Source: an uncultured Bacillota bacterium (GTDB lineage: Bacteria; Bacillota_I; Bacilli_A; RFN20; CAG-449). From it: a stretch of 6,454 nucleotides of DNA. The notes beneath the pieces were generated by a model. That model worked only from the letters and a program-made list of their open reading frames with translations, searched no databases and was not told the DNA's origin. The position numbers and the translations under genes are program-made. Each line of letters opens with the position of its first letter. The first letter of the stretch is position 1. The stretch spans positions 1 through 6,454 of the forward strand of contig CAJKZK010000097.1 of NCBI GenBank assembly GCA_905204225.1. Reading direction: 5' to 3'. Positions 1 to 6,454 of this stretch are shown here, in pieces.

Positions 1-91
1 TATATTAAGATTAATAGCCCCTTTGTGTTAAAAAATAATATATAATTAATAATATTTTTACAATTTATATATAATATTATTGCTTAAATTT

Positions 92-100
92 TGATAAAAT
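92..100 (+). promoter_or_regulatory. Candidate extended -10 promoter element upstream of gene 1
   Basis: TGATAAAAT fits an extended -10 box (TG, one base, TAAAAT). There is no good -35 about 17 bases upstream, only AT-rich sequence, which an extended -10 can tolerate. Transcription would start near 107, giving a leader of about 60 nt that contains the whole hairpin at 132-162. In a genome this AT-rich, -10-like words arise often by chance, so this is only a candidate. Confidence 0.3.
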
Positions 101-110
101 ATGCGTTTGC

Positions 111-139
111 TTGACTTTTAATTTTAAAATTAATAAACT
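111..139 (+). promoter_or_regulatory. Candidate sigma-A-type promoter for the two-gene envelope operon
   Basis: TTGACT at 111-116 matches five of six bases of the -35 consensus. A 17-base spacer separates it from TAAACT at 134-139, which matches four of six bases of the -10 consensus. Transcription would start about 145-147, leaving a leader of roughly 20 nt before the ATG at 167. The spacing is ideal and the -35 is the best in the window, but the -10 overlaps the 5' arm of the hairpin at 132-162. If this promoter is the one used, that hairpin is absent from the gene 1 mRNA. Confidence 0.35.
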
Positions 140-166
140 TTGCATTGTAGGGAAAGTTTATTTTTT
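132..166 (+). terminator. Perfect 10-bp hairpin with T-run abutting the gene 1 start codon
   Basis: AATAAACTTT (132-141) and AAAGTTTATT (153-162) are exact reverse complements around an 11-nt loop, and the T-run continues to 166. The shape is that of a Rho-independent terminator, possibly for a gene left of the window, although the stem has only two G-C pairs. Alternatively it is a leader structure that places the only purine-rich, SD-like stretch (AGGG, 149-152) in the loop, just before the ATG at 167. The inverted repeat is seen directly; its role is inference. Confidence 0.45.
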
Positions 167-1267
167 ATGGATACAAAGGTTACTAAAGAAAAGAAAACTA
201 AAGAGAAAAAAGAAAAAAGCCCTATGGTAAAAAAAAGTATTTTTATCATAACTTGTTCATGTGTTGCAGTTGGCTCTGCTGCTATTGGTGGAGTTGGAAC
301 ATATTTTATTTATGGACTTTTTAAGCCAGAAATGTCTTATGAAGTTGATTTTGTTGATTATAAAAAACTTGAACAAAGACTTAATTCTGGTAAAGATTTT
401 AAAGTTGAATTTAAAGATGATCAATATAATATTATTAATGCAGCATTATTAAAGTTTGGTGAAAAGAAACAAAGTTTAATTATGTCAAATGCTACAGTTG
501 ATAATTTTTCAGGTAGTCAACATGTTAAAGCTATTACTTTTTATGATAATTTATCTGATTCTAATAAAAGACAAGCATTTAATCAAAATGTTTCTTTTAC
601 TGATGAATCTGCAGTTATTAAAATTAATACTGCTTTTAGATTTTATGATAATGGAGATGAAAAAATATCTTCTTATGAAAAAAATCTTCCAAAAGATTGG
701 AAAAAAGATATAAAAGTTGATAGAGAATATACTTATGATGAATATATTCAAGAATATGGAAAATTAAATCGTGGAATTTATGTAGTTAATAATGATGAAC
801 ATTATTTAGGCGATGGATTAAATATTGATGGAAATATTATTACTGGAGGATGTATTTATCAAATATCTAAAAAAAGTGTTAAGAATATAACTCTTAATGA
901 TCTTGATAATAATCAAACAGAAATTAAAGTTGAATTATATTCTAAATATGCATGTACTTATTATTCTCGCCAAATTAAGAAGAATGGTACTTTAACTAAA
1001 AAACCTAAATTTGAAGAAACAATAAGTGCTAGTTTTATTGTTGATAATAATTTAAATTTAATTTCATCATCTGCTAGTGAAAATTATACTGTAAATAAAG
1101 GTATAGATGTTACTTGTAAAGCGACATTTTATAATAGATTTTTTTCTAGTGATGAACAATTAGTGGTCGAAAATGAAAATATTAAAATACCTTCTATGGG
1201 AGAGCAATTTGCTATTTCTATGGATGAAAAAGGTAATATACAAAAAGATGGAGGTAAAATAGAATGA
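167..1267 (+). CDS. Unrecognised membrane-anchored extracytoplasmic protein, 366 aa
   Basis: I do not recognise a family. Residues 1-23 are a Lys/Glu-rich cytoplasmic head. Residues about 24-51 form one hydrophobic, Gly-rich segment (VGSAAIGGVGTYFIY), with basic residues on the N-terminal side, so the rest (52-366) should lie outside the membrane. The ectodomain is polar and beta-rich, with no sortase motif or catalytic signature. Residues about 200-325 resemble the end of the modules in the downstream protein: an IYVV..DE.Y stretch, then paired strands around residues 286-326. I chose the ATG at 167. The frame is open back to a TTG at 140, but that start has no SD and lies inside the hairpin. 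ATG 224 is an alternative that would drop the charged head. The SD for 167 is weak: AGGG at 149-152, 14 nt away. The stop overlaps the next start as ATGA, so the two proteins are probably made together. The single Trp codon is TGG. The reading frame is secure, the function unknown. Confidence 0.85.
   Translation: MDTKVTKEKKTKEKKEKSPMVKKSIFIITCSCVAVGSAAIGGVGTYFIYGLFKPEMSYEVDFVDYKKLEQRLNSGKDFKVEFKDDQYNIINAALLKFGEKKQSLIMSNATVDNFSGSQHVKAITFYDNLSDSNKRQAFNQNVSFTDESAVIKINTAFRFYDNGDEKISSYEKNLPKDWKKDIKVDREYTYDEYIQEYGKLNRGIYVVNNDEHYLGDGLNIDGNIITGGCIYQISKKSVKNITLNDLDNNQTEIKVELYSKYACTYYSRQIKKNGTLTKKPKFEETISASFIVDNNLNLISSSASENYTVNKGIDVTCKATFYNRFFSSDEQLVVENENIKIPSMGEQFAISMDEKGNIQKDGGKIE
1250..1255 (+). promoter_or_regulatory. 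Strong Shine-Dalgarno for the 1223-aa gene
   Basis: GGAGGT lies inside the last codons of gene 1, eight bases before the ATG at 1264. It is the best ribosome binding site in the window. It fixes the start of gene 2 and, with the ATGA overlap, indicates translational coupling. It also supports reading TGA as a stop here. Confidence 0.9.
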
Positions 1268-4200
1268 AAAAACCTGCTATTTATGGAATTGTTGGAGCTT
1301 GTGCTTTTTCTGGTGCAAGTGGTTGGACATATTATAAATTATATACTCAAGATGGTAAATTTAATACTTCTTCATCATTTGATTTTGATGAAGGTGAAGA
1401 AGATACACCTAGTACTAAATTATTAAATAATTTGATGAAATCTTCTATTGAAGCTGATTCTATGATTATTAAATTAGATTCTTTAGGCGGAAAAGATTTA
1501 ACTATTAATTTTAATGGTGCACTTGATTATGATGGAATGGCTATGGTTCAACATGATTTTTCTTCACTTAGAGGAAGTGGATTATTATCTATTGAATATG
1601 GTTCATTAAATGAAAGTTTATCTTTTACTTATGATGGCTCTAATAAAATTTATGTCTCATTTGATGATGCTTATGTTTCTATTGAAATGGGAACAATTAG
1701 TTCTATTTTTGATTTAATGCCTTTATTTGGTATTGAAATGCCAAGTCTAGATTTATCAAGCCAATTAGAAAATGCTACTTCAATTTTAGAATCATTAAAA
1801 GAAGAAGAATTAGAAGATGGATTTTTATTTAGAATCGATTTACTTTCTATTGGAACGATTAATTTAAAATCTAATAAAGATTTTTTATTAACAAATATTT
1901 ATACACCTAATAAATTAAATATTAATGGTCAATTAATTAGTATTGACGCTAAAGTTAAACAATCTATTGATGAAAGTTTATTGCCTAATGTTGATACTTC
2001 TAATTATATAAGTATTGATAAATATATTAATGCGACAAAAAAGTTAATTGAAGAACAAAAATTTTCTTTAGATTATCAATTAAATTTAGTTGATAATGAA
2101 AAAAATATTAATTTAAATGGTAACCTTACATCTAATTGTAAAAATAAAAATTTTAAGGAAGGAATGTATAGTTTTTCTATTAATAATGATTATACTTCAA
2201 TTAAATCTTTATTTGATGGAAAAGATATTTATTTAGATGTTAACGATTATACTAAAACAAAATTAAAAGATTCATCTTTAGATAAATTGTTATTTTTGGC
2301 TAGTAAAAAACTTAATAATATTGATCAACAAATTATTATTGATAAATTAAATTCTTTACTTAGTGGCAGTGCTATAGAAGAAATATTAAAAGGTAATTAT
2401 TCAAGCTGGAGAAAGATATTAACTAGTGGAGAAGTTACTAATGAATATATTAAAACTACAATTTCATGTTCAAGTTTAAATTTGGGTCAAGGTAATGTTG
2501 ATTTAATTGTTAGATGTGATAAAAATTTATCTATTGAATTAAATAATATTGAATTTGATAATAAAACATTAAATATAAAACTTGATTTAAATGAATTTAA
2601 TTGTTTTGATGAAGTATTTAATAATAAAGCTTCATTTAATGATTTAGAACCTGCTGTTGATTTATTAACAAGTGTAGCCTCTTTAGTAGATACTAAAAAA
2701 ATTGGTTTAAAATATGATGTTAAACTAGAACAAAATAATCAAATTCATTTATTTAATGGAAATATGTTTGCAGATTTATCGAATGTTGATTTTAATGACT
2801 TAAGTTCATTTAATAATGGAATATATAACGTTAATTTAAATACAACATTTAATGATGTTAATCAATGTGTTAATGCAAATTATTATAATGGAACCACATT
2901 TGCTTCTTATAATGATTTAATTAATTTATCATTAAAAACAAATACTATAAAAACTTTAATGGAGTATTTAAATAAAACTACTCCTAGTGATGAACAAAAA
3001 CCAATTTCTTCAATTAGTGAAACTATAAGTGATATATTATTAAAATTAAATATTGATTATAATTCTTTATTAGATGAATTAAAACATGGCAATTTATCTT
3101 CTTTAGAAAAATATTTATCAATTAAAACAAATGATGATGGTTCATTATCTTTATTATTAAATTTAGATAATTCTTTAGTTGATATAAAAATTAATTCAAA
3201 AAATAATACATTTGAAAAATTAGATATTATTAATTTAAAAATAAATGATTCAACTATTTCATTTTCTTTATCATTTGTTGATTATGAAAATAAATTAATT
3301 GATGAAACAAAATATTATCAAGTTGATAATTTATTAAAGTCAGGCTTAGAATTAACAAATATTAAAAAAGGTAATTTATCTATTACTTCTTCGTTTAGTG
3401 GTGAAAAAGAATTTGCTTTAGGTGGTAATATTCAATTTGATGTAGAAACTGGAGATATATATGGTAATGTTGATTTAACTGCTCAAACTTCTTTAGATGT
3501 TAATCCATATACTCATCATGTATATTTTGATAGAATTCCTCAAAATAATGATTCATTATTACTTGCTAAATATTATGGTAATGATAATTCTTCTAAACCA
3601 ATGAGAATTAACATGCAACAAAAAAATATCAGTGCTATATTTGATATATTTAATGATTTACCAGAAGATCATTCAATACAAAAATTAATGAATTTAATTG
3701 AAAATACTGCTTCTTTACCAATCTTAAATTACAATTCTATTGATGGAATATTAAATATTGCTAATGGAATTAAAAAATTTGAAACAACTGACACTTCTAT
3801 TTCATTACTTTTAGATAAATCATTATTAAATATGGATAATGACTTAAATATTATTATTGGTTTAGAAAATGGTAATATTAAATCAGTTACATTAAAAGAT
3901 TTATTTATATCTTCTTCAAAAGGTGATATTATTCTTACAATTAACGATTTTGATGCTAATAAAATTAATGATAGATTATCAATTACTGAACCTATTGAAC
4001 AAGAAAGATATTTTGATTTTAATAGTTTACCTTTATTATTAAAATTGGGTATTAATACTTCTAATGATAAAACATATTATATGAAAGGTACATTTAAAAT
4101 AGATATACCTAAAATTGCTGAATTTATTCAAAAAGATATAAATTATAATGTTACATTTAAAATAGATATTTTAGATAATGGTAAAGTTAATGGTTATATT

Positions 4201-4935
4201 TCATTTGAAACTAGTGAATATAAAGAAAAAAATACTTCATATAGAAAAATAAATTATTATATTGATGAATTTGACGATGCATATATTCAAAGAACTACTT
4301 ATGGTAAAGAAGGTACATTCTTAGGTATGGGTGGTACACTATATAAATATACTGATGTATTTAAAATCACTCAACAAGAAATGATGGATAATATGATTTA
4401 TTATTTATTAAAATATACATTTAATATTTCTAATACAATTTATGATCAATTAGATGTATTTAATAAATCTGTTAAGAGTGATAAAAAAGATGATGAAGCA
4501 GAAGTAAGAAATTTTGTGTATGAAAATATTTTTAAAAATATTAATTATACAGAAAAAGACAATGGTGGAATTTTCTTTGCTACTATAGACTTAAATAGTA
4601 TTTGTAATTTGGAAAATGCTACATCGGGATTCATTTCTCAAAAAGAAATAAATGTTGAGATTGAACATAATATTGTAATTGAAAATGATAAAGAAGTAAG
4701 TAAATTGTCTAGATTACATATTTATGGTAAACCAATTAATGCTCAATTAGGTAAATTAAATTTAGGTGATGTATCAATTGATTTAGATGTTTCTTGTATT
4801 TATGGTGAATTTAATAATAATGAATATATAGAATTTATGGATTATTATAATCATGATGAATCAATAACTAAAAAAGGTTATTATTATTACAATGTTGATA
4901 CTTCTCAAATTAATTCATTTAAGATAAAAATATAA
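1264..4935 (+). CDS. Unrecognised giant membrane-anchored beta-module repeat protein, 1223 aa
   Basis: No family recognised. Residues 4-26 are a short N-terminal hydrophobic anchor (VGACAFSGASGWTYYKLY) that resembles the membrane segment of the upstream protein. An acidic linker (38-48) follows, then about 1170 extracytoplasmic residues. This part looks like five degenerate modules of about 200-275 aa: 54-250, 251-460, 461-685, 686-915 and 916-1190. Each has beta strands, a Tyr/Phe-Asp/Asn-Gly-type turn followed by an aromatic strand, a hydrophobic helix (ISSIFDLMPLFG at 145, ISAIFDIFNDLP at 789), then a pair of long strands. I see no LPXTG motif, catalytic motif, C-terminal membrane helix or convincing lipobox, and Cys are few. 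The repeated sheet-plus-helix pattern recalls LolA/LppX-like lipid-binding folds or surface adhesin modules, but that is inference. The start is fixed by ATG 1264 with GGAGGT eight bases upstream, and a terminator follows the stop directly. Composition and codon use match the neighbours, so I see no sign of recent transfer. Confidence 0.9.
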   Translation: MKKPAIYGIVGACAFSGASGWTYYKLYTQDGKFNTSSSFDFDEGEEDTPSTKLLNNLMKSSIEADSMIIKLDSLGGKDLTINFNGALDYDGMAMVQHDFSSLRGSGLLSIEYGSLNESLSFTYDGSNKIYVSFDDAYVSIEMGTISSIFDLMPLFGIEMPSLDLSSQLENATSILESLKEEELEDGFLFRIDLLSIGTINLKSNKDFLLTNIYTPNKLNINGQLISIDAKVKQSIDESLLPNVDTSNYISIDKYINATKKLIEEQKFSLDYQLNLVDNEKNINLNGNLTSNCKNKNFKEGMYSFSINNDYTSIKSLFDGKDIYLDVNDYTKTKLKDSSLDKLLFLASKKLNNIDQQIIIDKLNSLLSGSAIEEILKGNYSSWRKILTSGEVTNEYIKTTISCSSLNLGQGNVDLIVRCDKNLSIELNNIEFDNKTLNIKLDLNEFNCFDEVFNNKASFNDLEPAVDLLTSVASLVDTKKIGLKYDVKLEQNNQIHLFNGNMFADLSNVDFNDLSSFNNGIYNVNLNTTFNDVNQCVNANYYNGTTFASYNDLINLSLKTNTIKTLMEYLNKTTPSDEQKPISSISETISDILLKLNIDYNSLLDELKHGNLSSLEKYLSIKTNDDGSLSLLLNLDNSLVDIKINSKNNTFEKLDIINLKINDSTISFSLSFVDYENKLIDETKYYQVDNLLKSGLELTNIKKGNLSITSSFSGEKEFALGGNIQFDVETGDIYGNVDLTAQTSLDVNPYTHHVYFDRIPQNNDSLLLAKYYGNDNSSKPMRINMQQKNISAIFDIFNDLPEDHSIQKLMNLIENTASLPILNYNSIDGILNIANGIKKFETTDTSISLLLDKSLLNMDNDLNIIIGLENGNIKSVTLKDLFISSSKGDIILTINDFDANKINDRLSITEPIEQERYFDFNSLPLLLKLGINTSNDKTYYMKGTFKIDIPKIAEFIQKDINYNVTFKIDILDNGKVNGYISFETSEYKEKNTSYRKINYYIDEFDDAYIQRTTYGKEGTFLGMGGTLYKYTDVFKITQQEMMDNMIYYLLKYTFNISNTIYDQLDVFNKSVKSDKKDDEAEVRNFVYENIFKNINYTEKDNGGIFFATIDLNSICNLENATSGFISQKEINVEIEHNIVIENDKEVSKLSRLHIYGKPINAQLGKLNLGDVSIDLDVSCIYGEFNNNEYIEFMDYYNHDESITKKGYYYYNVDTSQINSFKIKI
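1423..4833 (+). repeat. Five degenerate protein-level modules within the 1223-aa protein
   Basis: Approximate DNA limits are 1423-2013, 2014-2643, 2644-3318, 3319-4008 and 4009-4833. Recurring landmarks, in protein residues, are as follows. Turn plus aromatic strand: TYDGSNKIYVSFDDAYV at 122, LFDGKDIYLDVNDY at 316, YYNGTTFASYNDL at 540, INYYIDEFDDAYI at 996. Helix: at 145, 339, 562, 789 and 1040. Paired strands near each module end: at about 198, 411, 627, 860 and 1137, finishing in motifs such as LDLNEFN or LTINDFD. I see no repeat at the DNA level, so any duplication is old. Boundaries are by eye and module 4 is the least regular. Confidence 0.5.
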
Positions 4936-4937
4936 TT

Positions 4938-4962
4938 AAGACGCGAATATGCGTTTTTTTTT
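4938..4962 (+). terminator. Rho-independent terminator after the envelope pair
   Basis: AAGACGC (4938-4944) pairs with GCGTTTT (4951-4957) around the 6-nt loop GAATAT, with one G-U pair. The T-run is nine long (4954-4962). The element starts two bases after the TAA of the 1223-aa gene and is one of the very few GC-rich spots in the window. It separates the two envelope genes from murE. An ATG at 4949, in frame with murE, lies inside it and is not a credible start. Confidence 0.8.
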
Positions 4963-4993
4963 ATTATATTTACATATTATTTATTGTGATAAT

Positions 4994-6367
4994 ATGCAAA
5001 TAAAAGAACTATTAAATTATTTGAATTTTAATTCTAATGATACTAGAATTATTTCTAATGTTGTAACTTCAACTGAAGATGTTTGTGATAATTGTGTTTT
5101 GTTATTGACTAAAGGACATAATATCAATCCAGTTTTTTTACTTAATAATGAGATTAAAAACAAATGTTTAGCAATAATTAGTGATACAGAAGTAGAAGGT
5201 GTTTTTTATTTAGCTAATTTAAAAAGCAAAGTGTTTGATATTTTAGATTATTATTATTTTAAACATGAACATAATTTTAAAATTATTGGTATTACTGGAA
5301 CTGAAGGTAAATCTTCTTTAAGTAAAATAATTTATAATGGTTTAAAAAATATTAATAAGACTGTGTTATTAATTACTAATGAACCTTGTGAAAAAGATAT
5401 GTTTTTATCTTCTTTAACTACTCCTGATAGTAAACAAATAATTGAAGCAATGTTGATTTGTCAAAATGAAAATAAAAATTATCTTATTATGGAAGTATCT
5501 TGTATTGCCTTAAGTGAAAAAAGAATTGACGAGAAAATATTTGATTATATATTTTTAACTAATTTAGAAAGTGATCATTTAGATTATTATTCTAATTTAT
5601 ATCAATATCATTTATCTAAAATAAATTTTTTAAAAAATAATATTAAAGGTGTTAAATTCATATTTAGTGATTCTTTTAATAAATATCCTAATATGTTTAA
5701 TCAAGTTACTAATTTAATTGTCATAGATAAAAATTTAATTAAGATAAAAAGGTCATCATTAAATCATCAAGTTTTTTCTTATAAGAATATAGAATATTAT
5801 ACTCATTTAATTTTTAAGCAAAATAGATTTAATTTAGTATTTTTAATTGAATTTTTAGAATATATTAAAGCATATAATTTACAATATATTATTAAAAAAA
5901 TAAAAAGAGTAAAAGGAAGATTAGATTTAATTCATTCTAGACCTTATATTATGATTGATTATGCTCATTCTTCTAGTAGTGTTGAAAATGTCTTAAATGA
6001 ATTAAATATGTTTAAGCAAAATAGATTAATAATTGTTATTGGAGCAGGTGGTAATAGAGATAAATTAAAAAGAAGTGAGTATGGTAAATCTTGTTTAAAA
6101 TATGGTGACTTGATTTATATATGTAATGATAATCCTAGAAACGAAGATCCATTAAGTATTGCCAAAATGATAAAAATAAATGATGATAAAAGATTTATTA
6201 TTGAACTAAATAGAAAAAAAGCAATCGAAGAAGCTATTATTAATTCTAAAGAAGATGATTTAATTATTATCCTTGGTCGAGGAAATGAAAATTATCAAAT
6301 AATAAATAATAAAAGAATTTTTTTAAATGATTACGAGGTGTGCAAACATGTTTTATTTAATAGATAA
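4994..6367 (+). CDS. murE: MurE-type UDP-MurNAc-tripeptide synthetase, divergent, probably meso-DAP-adding
   Basis: A cytoplasmic Mur ligase that would use ATP to add the third stem-peptide residue to UDP-MurNAc-L-Ala-D-Glu. The length of 457 aa is slightly under the family's usual 480-500. Residues 1-93 are a degenerate UDP-binding domain. The central ATPase has GITGTEGKSS (99-108), TTP (142-144), EVSC (167-170), TNLESDHLDYY (189-199) and Lys209, aligned with the carbamylated Lys. The C-terminal domain has KGR (307-309), DYAH (322-325), GAGGNRDKLKR (350-360), DNPRNEDP (379-386) and GRGNE (428-432). In known MurE, DNPR goes with meso-diaminopimelate; Lys-adding enzymes usually differ there. 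Several usual residues are changed: GTNGKTT, EVSSH, DYH, AHTP and GKGHE. ATG 4994 is preferred over ATG 4949, which sits in the terminator, but it has no SD. GATAAT at 4988-4993 looks like a -10 box, yet is too close to serve this start. The 3' end overlaps the next gene by 20 nt. A divergent Mur-ligase paralog remains possible. Confidence 0.85.
   Translation: MQIKELLNYLNFNSNDTRIISNVVTSTEDVCDNCVLLLTKGHNINPVFLLNNEIKNKCLAIISDTEVEGVFYLANLKSKVFDILDYYYFKHEHNFKIIGITGTEGKSSLSKIIYNGLKNINKTVLLITNEPCEKDMFLSSLTTPDSKQIIEAMLICQNENKNYLIMEVSCIALSEKRIDEKIFDYIFLTNLESDHLDYYSNLYQYHLSKINFLKNNIKGVKFIFSDSFNKYPNMFNQVTNLIVIDKNLIKIKRSSLNHQVFSYKNIEYYTHLIFKQNRFNLVFLIEFLEYIKAYNLQYIIKKIKRVKGRLDLIHSRPYIMIDYAHSSSSVENVLNELNMFKQNRLIIVIGAGGNRDKLKRSEYGKSCLKYGDLIYICNDNPRNEDPLSIAKMIKINDDKRFIIELNRKKAIEEAIINSKEDDLIIILGRGNENYQIINNKRIFLNDYEVCKHVLFNR
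6335..6340 (+). promoter_or_regulatory. Shine-Dalgarno for the 3'-terminal membrane protein gene
   Basis: GAGGTG lies inside the end of murE, seven bases before the ATG at 6348. This good site selects the start of the truncated gene and indicates that it is translated from the murE transcript. Confidence 0.75.
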
Positions 6368-6454
6368 TTATTTACAATGTATTATTATTTTTATTTTATC
6401 ATTTTTATTATCATGTATTTTTACTAAATTATTAATATATATTCAAAATAAAAA
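6348..6454 (+). CDS. mraY: N-terminus of a membrane protein, probably MraY (partial, cut by window end)
   Basis: Only 35 codons are present, with no stop before the window edge. The peptide starts MFYLIDNYLQ and continues with a strongly hydrophobic helix (about residues 11-33: CIIIFILSFLLSCIFTKLLI), then YIQNK. MraY, phospho-MurNAc-pentapeptide transferase, begins with just such a membrane helix followed by a short Lys-containing segment before its Gly-Gln motif, and mraY commonly lies next to murE or murF in wall gene clusters. No MraY catalytic motif falls in the window, so the name rests on context and general resemblance. FtsW/RodA or another membrane protein cannot be excluded. The start is well supported by GAGGTG seven bases upstream and by the 20-nt overlap with murE. 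Confidence 0.5.
   Translation, partial: MFYLIDNYLQCIIIFILSFLLSCIFTKLLIYIQNK

Noticed and set aside
1..45. Short open stretch to a TAA at 43-45 that could be the tail of an upstream gene (ends ...SPFVLKNNI)
   Set aside because: Fourteen codons in AT-rich DNA carry no information, and another frame is open to a TAA at 29-31 as well. Neither tail resembles a protein I know.
140..166. TTG start extending gene 1 by nine residues
   Set aside because: It has no SD, it lies inside the hairpin, and the added residues do not look like a normal N-terminus; the ATG at 167 is better.
551..751. Minus-strand open frame of 66 codons, and overlapping plus-strand frames within gene 1
   Set aside because: They are low-complexity Ile/Phe/Leu shadows of the gene 1 reading frame, with no SD or family resemblance.
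1264..1302. Lipobox-like VGAC at residues 10-13 of the 1223-aa protein
   Set aside because: The hydrophobic stretch before the Cys is only about nine residues and begins right after Lys2-Lys3, too short for a normal lipoprotein signal. Hydrophobic and aromatic residues continue after the Cys, which fits an uncleaved anchor better.
4949..4993. ATG start extending MurE by fifteen residues
   Set aside because: The ATG is in the loop and stem of the terminator and the first codons read its T-run. The extra residues are not MurE-like.
1..6454. Mycoplasma-type code (TGA as Trp)
   Set aside because: The three Trp codons seen are TGG. TGA ends gene 1 exactly at an SD-backed downstream start, and the long frames contain no internal TGA.
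1..6454. CRISPR array, tRNA/rRNA genes, insertion sequences, attachment sites
   Set aside because: I saw no direct-repeat spacing, no GC-rich structured RNA, no transposase motif and no flanking repeats by eye.

Overview
The window is very AT-rich (about 20% GC in the lines I sampled) and reads as a wall-making low-GC Bacillota, for example a Bacilli/Erysipelotrichia relative or an RF39-like gut lineage related to Mollicutes. This placement is inferred from composition, codon choice (TTA, AAT, GAT, AGA dominate), GGAGG-type ribosome binding sites and a MurE-like gene; no 16S or marker tree is possible here. Trp is encoded by TGG. Gene 1 ends in TGA within an ATGA overlap that carries a strong Shine-Dalgarno for gene 2. 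Both points support the standard bacterial code rather than the mycoplasma code.

Layout, all on the + strand. Positions 1-166 are non-coding: AT-rich DNA with two candidate promoters and a perfect 10-bp hairpin plus T-run ending at the first start codon. Positions 167-1267 encode an unrecognised 366-aa membrane-anchored protein. Positions 1264-4935 encode an unrecognised 1223-aa membrane-anchored protein, translationally coupled to the first. Its ectodomain looks like about five degenerate copies of one beta-rich module, and the smaller partner seems to carry part of the same module. A GC-stemmed terminator at 4938-4962 closes this pair. Positions 4994-6367 encode a divergent MurE-type Mur ligase. 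A membrane protein starting at 6348, overlapping murE by 20 nt and cut off by the window end, is probably MraY.

MurE and MraY act in consecutive parts of peptidoglycan precursor synthesis: amino acid addition to UDP-MurNAc-dipeptide, then, after MurF, transfer to the lipid carrier. The two-gene unit upstream has no recognisable family. By topology it lies mainly outside the membrane, and its position next to wall genes suggests, without proving, an envelope role. It is the best candidate here for something undescribed.
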